Below, one piece after another: positions 7,919 through 16,702 of a stretch of 43,172 nucleotides of DNA. A program made the translations under genes and the position numbers. The DNA is taken from the NCBI RefSeq assembly GCF_028293835.1, contig NZ_JAQGNX010000074.1:1-43172 (forward strand), read 5' to 3'. Numbering within the stretch: position 1 is the first letter of the stretch; every line of letters starts with the position of its first letter. This DNA comes from Pseudomonas sp. Lineage in GTDB: Bacteria; Pseudomonadota; Gammaproteobacteria; Pseudomonadales; Pseudomonadaceae. The notes beneath the pieces are model-generated. The model made no database searches. It was not told where the DNA came from and saw only the letters and a program-made list of their open reading frames with translations.

Positions 7919-10204
7919 ATGAATAAGCTGTGTTTGCTGGGCCTCGTTATCGGTCTGGCCAGTCATTCGGTCATGGCCGAGACTACAACTAGCCCGCTGG
8001 CTAACAAAAACGCGTTCATCTCCAACCTGATGAAGCAAATGACCCTCGCTGAAAAGATTGGGCAACTGCGCCTTATCAGCATCGGGCCTGAAATGCCGCA
8101 GCCACAAATTCTCAAAGAAATTGCCGCGGGTAGAATTGGCGGCACGTTCAATTCGATTACACGTCCAGAAAACCGTCCGTTGCAGCAGGCCGCTGTGGTC
8201 AATAGTCGCCTGAAGATCCCGATGTTTTTCGCTTACGACGTGGTCCACGGTCACCGTACGGCCTTTCCTATCAGCCTCGGCCTGGCCGCCAGTTGGGACA
8301 TGGACGCCATCGCGCTGAGCGGTCGGGTATCGGCCCGCGAAGCAGCCGCCGATGGCTTGGACATGACCTTTGCGCCGATGGTCGATATCTCCCGCGATCC
8401 GCGCTGGGGCCGCAGCTCCGAAGGCTTCGGTGAAGACACCTATCTGGTATCGCGCATCGCCAAAGTAATGGTCAACGCTTATCGGGGCGAGCACCCGGGC
8501 GGCGCGGACAGCCTAATGGCCAGCGTCAAACACTTCGCCCTGTATGGCGCCGTCGAAGGCGGCAAGGACTACAACACGGTCGACATGAGTCCGACGCGTA
8601 TGTATCAGGATTACTTGCCCCCTTACCGCGCGGCCATCGACGCCGGCGCTGGCGGGGTGATGATCGCGCTTAACTCGATCAACGGTGTGCCGGCCACGTC
8701 CAACACTTGGCTGTTGAAAGATTTGCTGCGTAAAGACTGGGGCTTCAAAGGCGTCACCATCAGCGACCACGGCGCCATCAAGGAGTTGATCCGCCACGGC
8801 GTAGCCCGGGACGACCGTGAGGCCGCCAAGCTGGCGATCAAGGCCGGGGTCGACATGAGCATGAACGACTCGGTGTACGGCGAGCAATTGCCGGGGCTGT
8901 TGAAGGACGGCGAGATAACCCAGAACGATATCGACAGCGCGGTCCGCGAGGTATTGGGCGCCAAGTACGACATGGGGCTATTTGCCGACCCGTATCGCCG
9001 CATCGGCGATGCCGCTACCGACCCCATCGACACCAACGGTGAAAGTCGCTTACACCGCGCAGAAGCGCGTGACGTTGCACGCAAAACTCTGGTTTTGCTG
9101 AAAAATGATAACGAAACGTTGCCACTGAAGAAGCAAGGCACCATCGCGGTCATCGGTGCGTTGGCGAAAAGCCAACTCGACATGCTCGGCAGTTGGTCAG
9201 CGGCCGGTGTTCCGCACCAGTCAGTGACCGTGTTTGACGGTCTGGCCAACGCGGTCGGCGACAAAGCCAGGCTGGTTTACGCCCGAGGCGCCAACGTTGC
9301 TGATGATCCGGCGATTATCAAATACTTGAATTTCATGGTTACCGAGGTTGAAATCGACCCACGTCCAGCCGAAGAAATGATCGCCGAGGCGGTCAAGGTC
9401 GCGCAGCAGTCTGACGTCGTGGTGGCAGTGGTCGGTGAGTCCAGGGGCATGTCCCACGAATCGGCAAGCCGCACCAGCCTCAACCTCCCAGGCCGTCAGC
9501 AGGACCTGATCGCAGCGCTCAAAGCCACGGGCAAACCGTTGGTGTTGGTGCTGATGAACGGTCGGCCACTGGCTTTGGTTAAAGAGCAGGAACAAGCTGA
9601 TGCGATGCTGGAAACCTGGTTCCCCGGCACCGAAGGCGGAAATGCGGTGGCCGATGTACTGTTCGGCGACTACAACCCTTCCGGTAAGCTGGCCATGACT
9701 TTCCCGCGCTCAATCGGTCAATTGCCGGTGTATTACGCGCATTTGAACACCGGTCGCCCGTTGATGCCGGGCAAACCTGGCAACTACACCTCGCAGTATT
9801 TTGAAGAACACAACGGCCCGCTATTCCCGTTCGGTTATGGCCTGAGCTACACCCAATTCAGCCTGTCCGACATTACGCTGTCCGCCAAAGACATGAAGCG
9901 CGGCGGCACGCTGAATGCCAGCGTTACGTTGAAAAACACTGGAAAAGTCGAGGGTGCAACGGTGGTGCAGCTTTACCTGCATGACGTCGCCGCCTCCATC
10001 AGCCGTCCGGTCAAAGAGCTGAAAAATTTCCAGAAAGTCACGTTGAAAGCGGGTGAAGAGAAAGTCATTATTTTCACCCTCAGCGAGGAGGACCTTAAGT
10101 TCTTCAATCCTGCGCTGAAATTCGCCGCTGAACCGGGCGCGTTTGACGTAATGATCGGTCTCGATTCTTCGGACGTAAAACAGCAGAGTTTTAACTTACT
10201 GTAA
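7919..10204 (+). CDS. bglX: periplasmic beta-glucosidase, glycoside hydrolase family 3
   Basis: The 761-residue product has a signal peptide (MNKLCLLGLVIGLASHSVMA) and the full GH3 layout: the N-terminal barrel with KIGQLRLISIG, FAYDVVHGHRTAFPISLG and FAPMVDISRDPRWGR, the nucleophile aspartate in VTISDHGAI (D283), the C-terminal alpha/beta sandwich with LVLLKNDNETLPL, WFPGTEGGNAVADVLFGDYN, and a final fibronectin-III-like domain from about residue 660 (FPFGYGLSYTQF onward). Length and motifs match E. coli BglX. It should release glucose from beta-linked oligosaccharides in the periplasm. The ribosome site before the ATG is weak. It is followed after about 90 bases by the sensor kinase gene, with which it has no obvious functional link. 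Confidence 0.95.
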   Translation: MNKLCLLGLVIGLASHSVMAETTTSPLANKNAFISNLMKQMTLAEKIGQLRLISIGPEMPQPQILKEIAAGRIGGTFNSITRPENRPLQQAAVVNSRLKIPMFFAYDVVHGHRTAFPISLGLAASWDMDAIALSGRVSAREAAADGLDMTFAPMVDISRDPRWGRSSEGFGEDTYLVSRIAKVMVNAYRGEHPGGADSLMASVKHFALYGAVEGGKDYNTVDMSPTRMYQDYLPPYRAAIDAGAGGVMIALNSINGVPATSNTWLLKDLLRKDWGFKGVTISDHGAIKELIRHGVARDDREAAKLAIKAGVDMSMNDSVYGEQLPGLLKDGEITQNDIDSAVREVLGAKYDMGLFADPYRRIGDAATDPIDTNGESRLHRAEARDVARKTLVLLKNDNETLPLKKQGTIAVIGALAKSQLDMLGSWSAAGVPHQSVTVFDGLANAVGDKARLVYARGANVADDPAIIKYLNFMVTEVEIDPRPAEEMIAEAVKVAQQSDVVVAVVGESRGMSHESASRTSLNLPGRQQDLIAALKATGKPLVLVLMNGRPLALVKEQEQADAMLETWFPGTEGGNAVADVLFGDYNPSGKLAMTFPRSIGQLPVYYAHLNTGRPLMPGKPGNYTSQYFEEHNGPLFPFGYGLSYTQFSLSDITLSAKDMKRGGTLNASVTLKNTGKVEGATVVQLYLHDVAASISRPVKELKNFQKVTLKAGEEKVIIFTLSEEDLKFFNPALKFAAEPGAFDVMIGLDSSDVKQQSFNLL

Positions 10205-10294
10205 CAATTGCTGCCGAACGCGCGGTTCCTATCTGGAACTGCGCTGCGGCAAGCCCATGCTAAGGTGCCGATCGGTTCCCTTCATTTCGTCCCT

Positions 10295-12055
10295 ATGCCC
10301 CTTATTCCTCGCCGTATTCGCCTGTTTATCTATGTGCTGCTGATTATTGCGGGCGCATTAGTTGCCGCTGGGCTGGCGGCTCGTCAAGCTGAGCGACATG
10401 CCTTGGCCGATGACGCCTCCCGGGCAGGTGGGCAGTTGGTGCTGTACGGCAACACACTGCATACGCTCATTGACCGTTATCGAGCATTGCCCGCAGTGCT
10501 GGCGCTGGACCCTGAATTACGCTCGGCGTTGCTTGGCCCCCTGAGCCCGGACGCTCAAGACGCGTTGAATCACCGGCTGGAAAAGATCAACAGCGCAGCG
10601 CAATCATCGACCCTGGAGTTATTGGACCGCAACGGCCTTGCAGTAGGCGCCAGCAATTGGCGCTTACCGAGCAGCTATGTGGGACATAACTACGGTTTTC
10701 GGCCGTACTTCCTACAGACCAAGGCGCAAGGCGTCGGACGTTTCTACGCGGTCGGCGTGACCAGTGGAATTCCCGGCTATTTTCTATCCAACGCAGTGAT
10801 CAGCGACACCGGGGAATTTCTCGGCGCCGTCGTGGTGAAACTGGAATTTCCCGATCTGCAACGTGAATGGGGCCAGGGAGACGATCTGCTGTTGCTCAGC
10901 GACGCTAAAGGCATCGTTTTTATTGCCAATCAAAGCGGTTGGCGTTACCGCGAGTTACTGCCGATATCCGCCAGTGACCGCGCTGAATTGGCCGCGACTC
11001 GGCAGTACGACAAACAGCCTCTTTCCCCGCTGCACAGCCAGGTGATCCGTGAGTTCAGCGGCACCAGTCATTTAACCCGCGTCCAGGGTCCTGGCGGTTT
11101 GGAAGACTACTTGTGGGAATCATTGCCGCTGGCCGATGAAGGCTGGACGCTGCACCTGCTGCGCAAACCGCAAGCGCTGGCCGAAGACTCACGCAACGCG
11201 GCACTGGCGGCCGCCGGAATCTGGTTGACGCTGGTATTCCTGAGCTTATTCCTGCATCAACGTTGGCGTTTGGCGCGAGTGCGCCAACGCGGTCGTGAAG
11301 AGCTGGAACAACTGGTCGAAGAACGCACCCGCGACCTGCGCACCGCCCAGGACGGTTTGGTTCAGTCGGCAAAACTGGCAGCGCTGGGGCAGATGTCCGC
11401 AGCCCTGGCCCATGAGATCAATCAACCACTGACCACCCAGCGCATGCAGCTGGCCAGCTTGCGTCTGCTGCTTGATCACGGGCGAATTGACGATGCGTAC
11501 AAAGCGCTGGTTCCGTTGGATCAGCAATTAACGCGTATGGCCGCGCTGACCGGGCATTTAAAAACCTTCGCCCGTAAAAGCCCCAGTGGCTTGAGGGAGC
11601 GGCTGGATTTGGCCGCAGTAGTCGATCAGGCACTTCTGTTAATGGAGCCCCGTTTACGCGACGAGGCCGTCAATTGCGTGCTGCACCTGACCCGCCCCGC
11701 CCACGTACGCGGTGATGCAATCCGACTGGAGCAAGTGCTGATCAACCTGTTGCGTAATGCCCTGGACGCCATGCGCGACAGGCCCATCAAGCGCCTGGAA
11801 GTATGGATTGAACCCGACGCTAACCCGGACCGATGGCGTCTTACGGTTGGCGACACCGGCGGCGGTATCGCGGAAGAACACTTGGCCAGTCTCTTTGATC
11901 CTTTTTTCACCACCAAACCGGTAGGCGATGGTTTGGGGTTGGGTTTGGCGGTTTCTTACGCCATCGTCCATGAAGCGGGCGGTACGCTCAGTGCCGAAAA
12001 CCAAGGCGAAGGCGCACACTTCACGCTTATTTTGCCCACAGAGCCAGAGGCCTGA
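10295..12055 (+). CDS. mifS: DctB/MifS-like sensor histidine kinase for dicarboxylates
   Basis: Read from the ATG at 10295 the protein has 586 residues; a TTG at 10208 would add 29 residues but is less likely. A first membrane helix (LFIYVLLIIAGALVAAGLAA, about 8-30) and a second near 310-330 (AAAGIWLTLVFLSLFL) bracket a periplasmic double-Cache sensor with YGFRPYF and VTSGIPGYFLSNAV. The kinase part has a coiled linker, the H-box ALAHEINQPL with H373, then NALDAMRD (N-box), GDTGGGI (G1) and GDGLGLGLAVSY (G2). This is the DctB group. In P. aeruginosa MifS senses 2-oxoglutarate and controls its uptake; the permease gene two positions downstream supports the same role here. Confidence 0.85.
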   Translation: MPLIPRRIRLFIYVLLIIAGALVAAGLAARQAERHALADDASRAGGQLVLYGNTLHTLIDRYRALPAVLALDPELRSALLGPLSPDAQDALNHRLEKINSAAQSSTLELLDRNGLAVGASNWRLPSSYVGHNYGFRPYFLQTKAQGVGRFYAVGVTSGIPGYFLSNAVISDTGEFLGAVVVKLEFPDLQREWGQGDDLLLLSDAKGIVFIANQSGWRYRELLPISASDRAELAATRQYDKQPLSPLHSQVIREFSGTSHLTRVQGPGGLEDYLWESLPLADEGWTLHLLRKPQALAEDSRNAALAAAGIWLTLVFLSLFLHQRWRLARVRQRGREELEQLVEERTRDLRTAQDGLVQSAKLAALGQMSAALAHEINQPLTTQRMQLASLRLLLDHGRIDDAYKALVPLDQQLTRMAALTGHLKTFARKSPSGLRERLDLAAVVDQALLLMEPRLRDEAVNCVLHLTRPAHVRGDAIRLEQVLINLLRNALDAMRDRPIKRLEVWIEPDANPDRWRLTVGDTGGGIAEEHLASLFDPFFTTKPVGDGLGLGLAVSYAIVHEAGGTLSAENQGEGAHFTLILPTEPEA

Positions 12056-12061
12056 TCCCAC

Positions 12062-13399
12062 ATGTTAAATGCAGTCATTGTGGTCGATGATGAGGCCAGC
12101 ATCCGTGAAGCCGTTCAGCAATGGCTGACGCTGTCCGGATTTTGTGTGCAGGTGTATTGCTGTGCCGAAGATTGCATGGCCGTGTTGCCCGAGCATTTTC
12201 CGGGAGTAATCCTCAGTGACGTACGTATGGCAGGCATGGGCGGTTTGGCATTCCTCGACCGTTTGCAACGTCTCGATCCAGACTTGCCGGTTATTTTGCT
12301 GACTGGCCATGGCGACGTACCGATGGCGGTGGATGCCATGCGTGATGGAGCTTACGATTTTCTGGAAAAACCCTTCAGCCCGGAAATACTGCTGAGAATC
12401 TTGCAAAGGGCGTTAGAGAAGCGCCACTTGGTGTTGGAAAACCGCCGATTGCATGAGCAGGCGGATGCGAAAGCCAGGCTGGACGCCACCTTGCTCGGCG
12501 GTGCCATGAGTGTGCAAATGTTACGCAAGCAAGTGCTGGAGTTATCGCAACTGCCGGTCAATGTGGTGATTCGCGGCGAGACAGGCAGCGGCAAAGAGTT
12601 AGTTGCGCGCTGCCTGCATGATTTCGGTCCTCGCGCAGGCAAGCCGTTCGTTGCACTCAACTGCGCCGCGATCCCCGAGCACTTGTTCGAAGCCGAGCTG
12701 TTCGGCCACGAAAGCGGAGCCTTCACCGGCGCTCAGGGTAAACGTATTGGCAAACTCGAGTACGCCGACGGCGGCACATTGTTTCTCGATGAAATTGAAA
12801 GCATGCCACTGGGGCAGCAGGTCAAGCTGTTAAGGGTTTTGCAGGAACAGCGCCTCGAACGGTTAGGCTCGAACCACAGCATAGCGATTGATATTCGGAT
12901 CATTGCCGCGACCAAGCCAGACCTGCTGGACGAAGCGCGGGCCGGGCGCTTTCGTGAGGATTTGGCGTATCGCCTGAACGTCGCCGAATTGCGTTTACCT
13001 GCGCTGCGTGAACGCCGTGAAGACATCCTGCTGCTGTTTAACCATTTCGCCCGCGCTGCGGCTGAACGTCTGGGGCGCAAAGCCCCGACAGTGAGCGGCG
13101 CCGAGCTGAACCATCTGTTGAGCCACGACTGGCTGGGCAACGTGCGTGAACTGGCCAATGCAGCCGAGCGTCACGTGTTGGGATTGAGCCAGGCGCAACC
13201 GCTGGCCGTTGAGTCGGGACAATCATTGGCGGCGCAACAAGAAGCTTTCGAAGCGCATTGTCTGCGCGCGGCATTGATCCGGCACAAGGGCGATATCAAA
13301 GCGGTACTGAACGAGCTGCAATTACCGCGCAGAACCCTCAACGAAAAGATGCAGCGCCACGGCCTGCAACGGGAAACGTTTCTCCAGCCTTCGGAATAA
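12062..13399 (+). CDS. mifR: DctD/MifR-like sigma-54-dependent response regulator
   Basis: The 445-residue protein begins seven bases after the kinase stop. It has a receiver domain (VVDDEASIREA, phospho-acceptor D53 in LSDVRMAGMGG, KPF near residue 104), an AAA+ domain with Walker A GETGSGKE (from residue 172), the sigma-54 contact loop GAFTGA (219-224) and Walker B TLFLDEIE, then a Fis-type helix-turn-helix near the end (GDIKAVLNELQLPRRTLNEK). It should activate a -24/-12 promoter when phosphorylated by the adjacent kinase. A matching promoter and a palindrome lie between this gene and the permease gene. Confidence 0.9.
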   Translation: MLNAVIVVDDEASIREAVQQWLTLSGFCVQVYCCAEDCMAVLPEHFPGVILSDVRMAGMGGLAFLDRLQRLDPDLPVILLTGHGDVPMAVDAMRDGAYDFLEKPFSPEILLRILQRALEKRHLVLENRRLHEQADAKARLDATLLGGAMSVQMLRKQVLELSQLPVNVVIRGETGSGKELVARCLHDFGPRAGKPFVALNCAAIPEHLFEAELFGHESGAFTGAQGKRIGKLEYADGGTLFLDEIESMPLGQQVKLLRVLQEQRLERLGSNHSIAIDIRIIAATKPDLLDEARAGRFREDLAYRLNVAELRLPALRERREDILLLFNHFARAAAERLGRKAPTVSGAELNHLLSHDWLGNVRELANAAERHVLGLSQAQPLAVESGQSLAAQQEAFEAHCLRAALIRHKGDIKAVLNELQLPRRTLNEKMQRHGLQRETFLQPSE

Positions 13400-13418
13400 G
13401 CGATCCGACAGGCAATTT

Positions 13419-13449
13419 TCCGCTTACTGAAGTCATGGCAGTAAGCGGA
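13419..13449. promoter_or_regulatory. perfect 11-bp palindrome, probable activator binding site
   Basis: The arms are TCCGCTTACTG (13419-13429) and CAGTAAGCGGA (13439-13449) with a nine-base spacer. The centre lies about 93 bases before the start point predicted from the sigma-54 promoter at 13500-13515, the normal distance for an upstream activating sequence. It is not followed by a T run, which argues against a terminator, although it sits 20 bases after the mifR stop. Binding by MifR is inferred. Confidence 0.6.
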
Positions 13450-13499
13450 TATTCGCCGAACAAATCCGGCAAACCTCTCTAAGTCGGCCTTCTACGGTC

Positions 13500-13515
13500 T
13501 GGCACAGCTCCTGCT
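13500..13515 (+). promoter_or_regulatory. sigma-54 promoter of the dicarboxylate permease gene
   Basis: The sequence TGGCACAGCTCCTGCT matches the sigma-54 consensus (TGGCAC, then GC of TGC twelve bases later) almost perfectly. Its distance to the ATG is 62 bases. With the sigma-54 activator encoded immediately upstream and a palindrome at -93, the arrangement is a complete MifR-dependent control region. Confidence 0.8.
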
Positions 13516-13577
13516 ATAGCTCAGGCCAAGCTGCACTTCTGTGCGCTCTACTAAAAACAATGACTTAAGGATCCTTG

Positions 13578-14897
13578 ATGGATACCCCAAACGCTGTGCC
13601 TGCCGGGGCGACCGTTGCGCCCGCCAAAGAAAAGACCACCAGCAGCCGTCTGAAATCGATATTCAGCGGCTCCGTCGGCAACATGGTCGAGTGGTATGAC
13701 TGGTACGTTTATGCGGCGTTCTCGTTGTACTTCGCTAAATCATTTTTCCCAAAAGGCGACACCACCGCTCAACTACTCAACACCGCTGCGATCTTCGCCG
13801 TCGGCTTTCTGATGCGTCCAATCGGTGGCTGGCTGATGGGCCTGTACGCCGACCGCAAGGGCCGAAAAGCCGCGCTAATGGCATCGGTGCTGTTGATGTG
13901 TTTCGGTTCGTTGATCATCGCCTTGACCCCAAGCTATGAAATCATCGGCGTCGGCGCACCGGTGCTCCTGGTGTTTGCCCGCTTGCTGCAAGGGCTCTCC
14001 GTGGGCGGCGAATACGGTACATCCGCCACGTACTTGAGCGAAATGGCGACCAAGGAACGTCGCGGTTTCTTCTCCAGCTTCCAATATGTCACCTTGATAT
14101 CTGGCCAGCTCATAGCGTTGGCAGTATTGATCATATTGCAGCAAACCCTGACCACTGAGCAGCTGTATGCCTGGGGCTGGCGAATTCCGTTCGTCATCGG
14201 CGCCTTGTGTGCCGTGGTCGCACTGTATCTGCGTCGTGGCATGGAAGAAACCGAGTCGTTCACGAAGAAGAAAGTGCAGAAAGAAAGTGCGATGCGCACC
14301 TTGATGCGCCATCCAAAAGAGTTGATGACCGTGGTCGGCCTGACCATGGGCGGCACCCTGGCTTTCTATACCTACACCACTTATATGCAGAAGTACCTGG
14401 TAAATACGGTCGGCATGAGCATCACCGACTCCACTACCATTTCAGCGGCGACACTATTTCTGTTTATGTGCTTGCAGCCGTTGGTGGGTGGACTGTCGGA
14501 CAAGATTGGGCGACGTCCAATCCTGATCGCATTTGGTGTACTCGGTACTCTGTTCACCGTGCCGATTCTGACGACTTTGCATACGGTACAAAGCTGGTGG
14601 GGCGCGTTTTTCCTGATCATGGCAGCACTGATTATTGTCAGCGGCTACACCTCGATCAATGCCGTGGTGAAAGCCGAGCTGTTCCCGACCGAAATTCGTG
14701 CCTTGGGTGTAGGCCTGCCTTATGCGTTGACCGTATCGATCTTCGGCGGCACCGCTGAGTACATCGCTTTGTGGTTCAAAAGCATCGGCATGGAAACGGG
14801 CTACTACTGGTACGTCACTGCCTGCATCGCCGTATCGCTGCTGGTTTATGTGTTTATGAAAGACACCCGCAAGCATTCGCGGATCGAAAGCGACTGA
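13578..14897 (+). CDS. pcaT: MFS 2-oxoglutarate/dicarboxylate permease (KgtP/PcaT type)
   Basis: The 439-residue protein has twelve predicted membrane helices and strong metabolite:proton symporter signatures: SGSVGNMVEWYDWYVYAAF before and in helix 1, MRPIGGWLMGLYADRKGRK at the first cytoplasmic loop, and ARLLQGLSVGGEYGTSATYL, as in KgtP and PcaT. KgtP imports 2-oxoglutarate with protons. The ATG at 13578 follows TAAGGA; a TTG one codon earlier is less likely. The upstream regulators and sigma-54 promoter fit 2-oxoglutarate uptake, known for MifSR in P. aeruginosa. A terminator follows the stop. Confidence 0.88.
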   Translation: MDTPNAVPAGATVAPAKEKTTSSRLKSIFSGSVGNMVEWYDWYVYAAFSLYFAKSFFPKGDTTAQLLNTAAIFAVGFLMRPIGGWLMGLYADRKGRKAALMASVLLMCFGSLIIALTPSYEIIGVGAPVLLVFARLLQGLSVGGEYGTSATYLSEMATKERRGFFSSFQYVTLISGQLIALAVLIILQQTLTTEQLYAWGWRIPFVIGALCAVVALYLRRGMEETESFTKKKVQKESAMRTLMRHPKELMTVVGLTMGGTLAFYTYTTYMQKYLVNTVGMSITDSTTISAATLFLFMCLQPLVGGLSDKIGRRPILIAFGVLGTLFTVPILTTLHTVQSWWGAFFLIMAALIIVSGYTSINAVVKAELFPTEIRALGVGLPYALTVSIFGGTAEYIALWFKSIGMETGYYWYVTACIAVSLLVYVFMKDTRKHSRIESD

Positions 14898-14940
14898 GGG
14901 TTTCGATCATTTTTTAATCAAAATCTTGCGTAAAGAAAAG

Positions 14941-14972
14941 AGGCGACCACTGCTCAGTGTGTCGCCTTTTTT
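14941..14972 (+). terminator. rho-independent terminator after pcaT
   Basis: AGGCGAC (14941-14947) pairs with GTCGCCT (14961-14967); inside, CACTG and CAGTG pair further, and six T residues follow at once. The site lies 43 bases after the permease stop. Confidence 0.9.
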
Positions 14973-15011
14973 ACGTTGCGGCCACGGAGGTTCAAGCGGC
15001 CAAGGGGTTTA

Positions 15012-15323
15012 GAACTATTAATTTCAGCAATATGCGGTAACACGCTGAATGAGTTCTCAAAAAAATCGAGCGGCGTAGCATCCATCCCATACCCACTCAC
15101 ACCCGTTCACAACAACCCGGAACCCCCACCAGAAGGTGCTGACCGAATTGCTGCTGATGGCTCTGACTAGATAGGTGCATATCATGTTGCTGCTAATAGC
15201 TTTAATCACATCGGTGCAAACCACATTGTTGCTGATGGTCTTGACCACATTTCTGCTAACCGGGCTGTTGTTGACCGTGCTGATTACCTGGGCCTTCAAG
15301 GCCTAGATTCTATGCCCGTCTAG
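15012..15323 (+). pseudogene. decayed paralogue of the 13-residue-repeat exported protein
   Basis: The stretch 15012-15070 aligns without gaps to 15486-15544, upstream of the intact repeat gene, at about 43 of 59 bases, and the similarity continues through CGGCGTA for some 20 more. Further on, 15153-15308 translates in one frame into four units of 13 residues (ADGSD-stop-IGAYHVA, ANSFNHIGANHIV, ADGLDHISANRAV, VDRADYLGLQGLD) matching the living consensus SDGADHVGANRxA. A TAG at 15168-15170 interrupts the first unit, and the start codon and signal peptide are lost. It is therefore a tandem duplicate in decay, not free intergenic DNA. The bases 15324-15485 between the two copies show nothing recognisable. 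Confidence 0.75.
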
Positions 15324-15601
15324 CCGCAGGCTACGCGAGCGACAGCACATAGCCATCGAGCCCAGCGTTTTGTCGGAATAATACCGCCAGTTGAAAAGTT
15401 CAGCGCCAAAACGCCTCTGGTTGCTGAATCGGTTCTCTCCCTTATAAAGAACAGCCTTAAACTGTTGATGTGTAAAGCAATTATCGAACTATCAATTGCA
15501 ACGATAATCGTTAGCACGCTTATTAACTTCTTATGAAAATCCAGCGGCGTAACATTCACTCCATCGCAACACAGAATACCCCCGACATCGGAGTAACCAA
15601 A

Positions 15602-15922
15602 ATGAAAACCTCAAAACTGATTTTCGGCATCGCTTTCTCGGTAATGGCTAGCACCACCTTCGCCCTTCCAGCTTTCGCAGAAGGCGGTTCGGCACACACC
15701 AATGCTGCAGCGGCACGTGTAACGTCTGACGGCGCTGACCATGTCGGTGCAAACCGATTGGCTTCAGATGGTGCTGACCACGTAGGTGCTAACCGTCAGG
15801 CTGCAGATGGCGCTGATCATGTCGGTGCAAACCGCCTGGCTTCGGACGGTGCCGACCACGTAGGTGCTAACCGTCAGGCTTCAGACGGCGCTGATCACGT
15901 CGGTGCGAACCGCACTAGCTGA
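15602..15922 (+). CDS. exported protein with five 13-residue DGADHVGANR repeats
   Basis: The 106-residue product has a signal peptide (MKTSKLIFGIAFSVMASTTF...PAFA, cut near residue 26), a short linker, and then 65 residues made entirely of five exact-length repeats of the form SDGADHVGANRxA (residues 42-106). The mature protein is acidic and hydrophilic, without cysteines. The ATG at 15602 has GGAG eight bases before it; an ATG at 15533 would place a charged leader before the signal peptide and is rejected. Asp and His at fixed spacing could bind metal, which is speculation. I vaguely recall short repeat proteins of this sort in Pseudomonas with uninformative names. A strong terminator follows, so it is a single-gene unit. 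Confidence 0.8.
   Translation: MKTSKLIFGIAFSVMASTTFALPAFAEGGSAHTNAAAARVTSDGADHVGANRLASDGADHVGANRQAADGADHVGANRLASDGADHVGANRQASDGADHVGANRTS
15725..15919 (+). repeat. five tandem 39-bp coding repeats with a 78-bp higher-order period
   Basis: Each unit encodes 13 residues. Units 1 and 3 share GTCGGTGCAAACCG and end in Leu-Ala, while units 2 and 4 share GTAGGTGCTAACCGTCAGGC and end in Gln-Ala; unit 5 ends the protein. The array therefore grew by copying a two-unit 78-bp block. Third-position differences between units keep the residues constant, which points to selection on the protein. Confidence 0.9.
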
Positions 15923-15942
15923 TCATTCCAACTATTCCTCCC

Positions 15943-15969
15943 AGCCCGGCTTTTGCCGGGCTTAATTTT
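15943..15969 (+). terminator. rho-independent terminator after the repeat-protein gene
   Basis: AGCCCGGC and GCCGGGCT form an eight-pair stem around a TTTT loop, followed by TAATTTT. It lies 20 bases after the stop codon. Confidence 0.88.
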
Positions 15970-16073
15970 GCGCGATGAAAAAGTACGGGCGCATGAAAAT
16001 GTGGAAAATACGGCCGTTGACTTGCACTATGACAACCTTAATCTTTAGCAGCCGTGGTCATCAGGAAGCCCTC

Positions 16074-16697
16074 ATGTCAGACGATATTCATTTCTACGAA
16101 CCGACCAAGGGCCATGGCCTGCCCCATGATCCGTTCAACGCCATCATTGGCCCACGGCCTATCGGTTGGATTTCTTCGCAAGATGCCCAGGGCCGTTTGA
16201 ATCTTGCCCCGTACAGTTTTTTCAACGGTTTTAACTACGTGCCACCGATCATTGGTTTCAGCAGTATCGGCCGTAAGGACAGCTTGAGAAACATTGAAGA
16301 GACTGGCGAGTTTGTCTGGAACCTGGCGACGCGTTCGTTGGCCGAAGCGATGAATCAAAGCTGCGCCCCTGTTAGCCCGGAAGTCGATGAGTTCCAATTG
16401 GCGAACCTGACTCCGGCCGCGTCGCGCATCGTCAAGGCACCGCGTGTGTTGGAGACACCGGTTTCGTTTGAATGCAAGGTCACGCAGATTGTGCAATTGC
16501 AGCGCGTCGATAAAGAGTTGATACCGACGTGGTTGGTGCTAGGGGAAGTCGTGGCGGTTCACATTGCCAAGTCAATGCTCAAAGACGGTATCTACGACAC
16601 CGCGTCGGCCGAGCATATTTTGCGCGGGGGCGGCCCGGCTGATTACTTCAAGATCGACCCAAATTCTCTGTTCAAGATGTACCGCCCAAAAAGCTGA
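16074..16697 (+). CDS. flavin reductase-like (split-barrel FMN-binding) protein
   Basis: From the ATG at 16074, which follows AGGAAG, the protein has 207 residues. It begins MSDDIHFYEPTKGHGLPHDP and has the flavin-reductase-like core: IIGPRPIGWISSQDAQGRLN, LAPYSFFNGFNYVPPIIGF, NIEETGEFVWNLAT and a late WLVLGEVVAVHI strand. Members bind FMN and reduce flavins or act within small oxidoreductase systems; the exact reaction is unknown. The neighbouring genes give no pathway. It converges on the next gene with only five bases between the stops. Confidence 0.88.
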   Translation: MSDDIHFYEPTKGHGLPHDPFNAIIGPRPIGWISSQDAQGRLNLAPYSFFNGFNYVPPIIGFSSIGRKDSLRNIEETGEFVWNLATRSLAEAMNQSCAPVSPEVDEFQLANLTPAASRIVKAPRVLETPVSFECKVTQIVQLQRVDKELIPTWLVLGEVVAVHIAKSMLKDGIYDTASAEHILRGGGPADYFKIDPNSLFKMYRPKS

Positions 16698-16702
16698 CCA
16701 AT

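Noticed and set aside
13419..13449. Palindrome considered as the mifR terminator
   Set aside because: No T run follows and its distance from the sigma-54 promoter suits an activator site better.
15725..15919. Regular 39-bp repeats considered as a CRISPR array
   Set aside because: The units abut without unique spacers, stay in one reading frame and encode a constant 13-residue motif; no cas genes are near.
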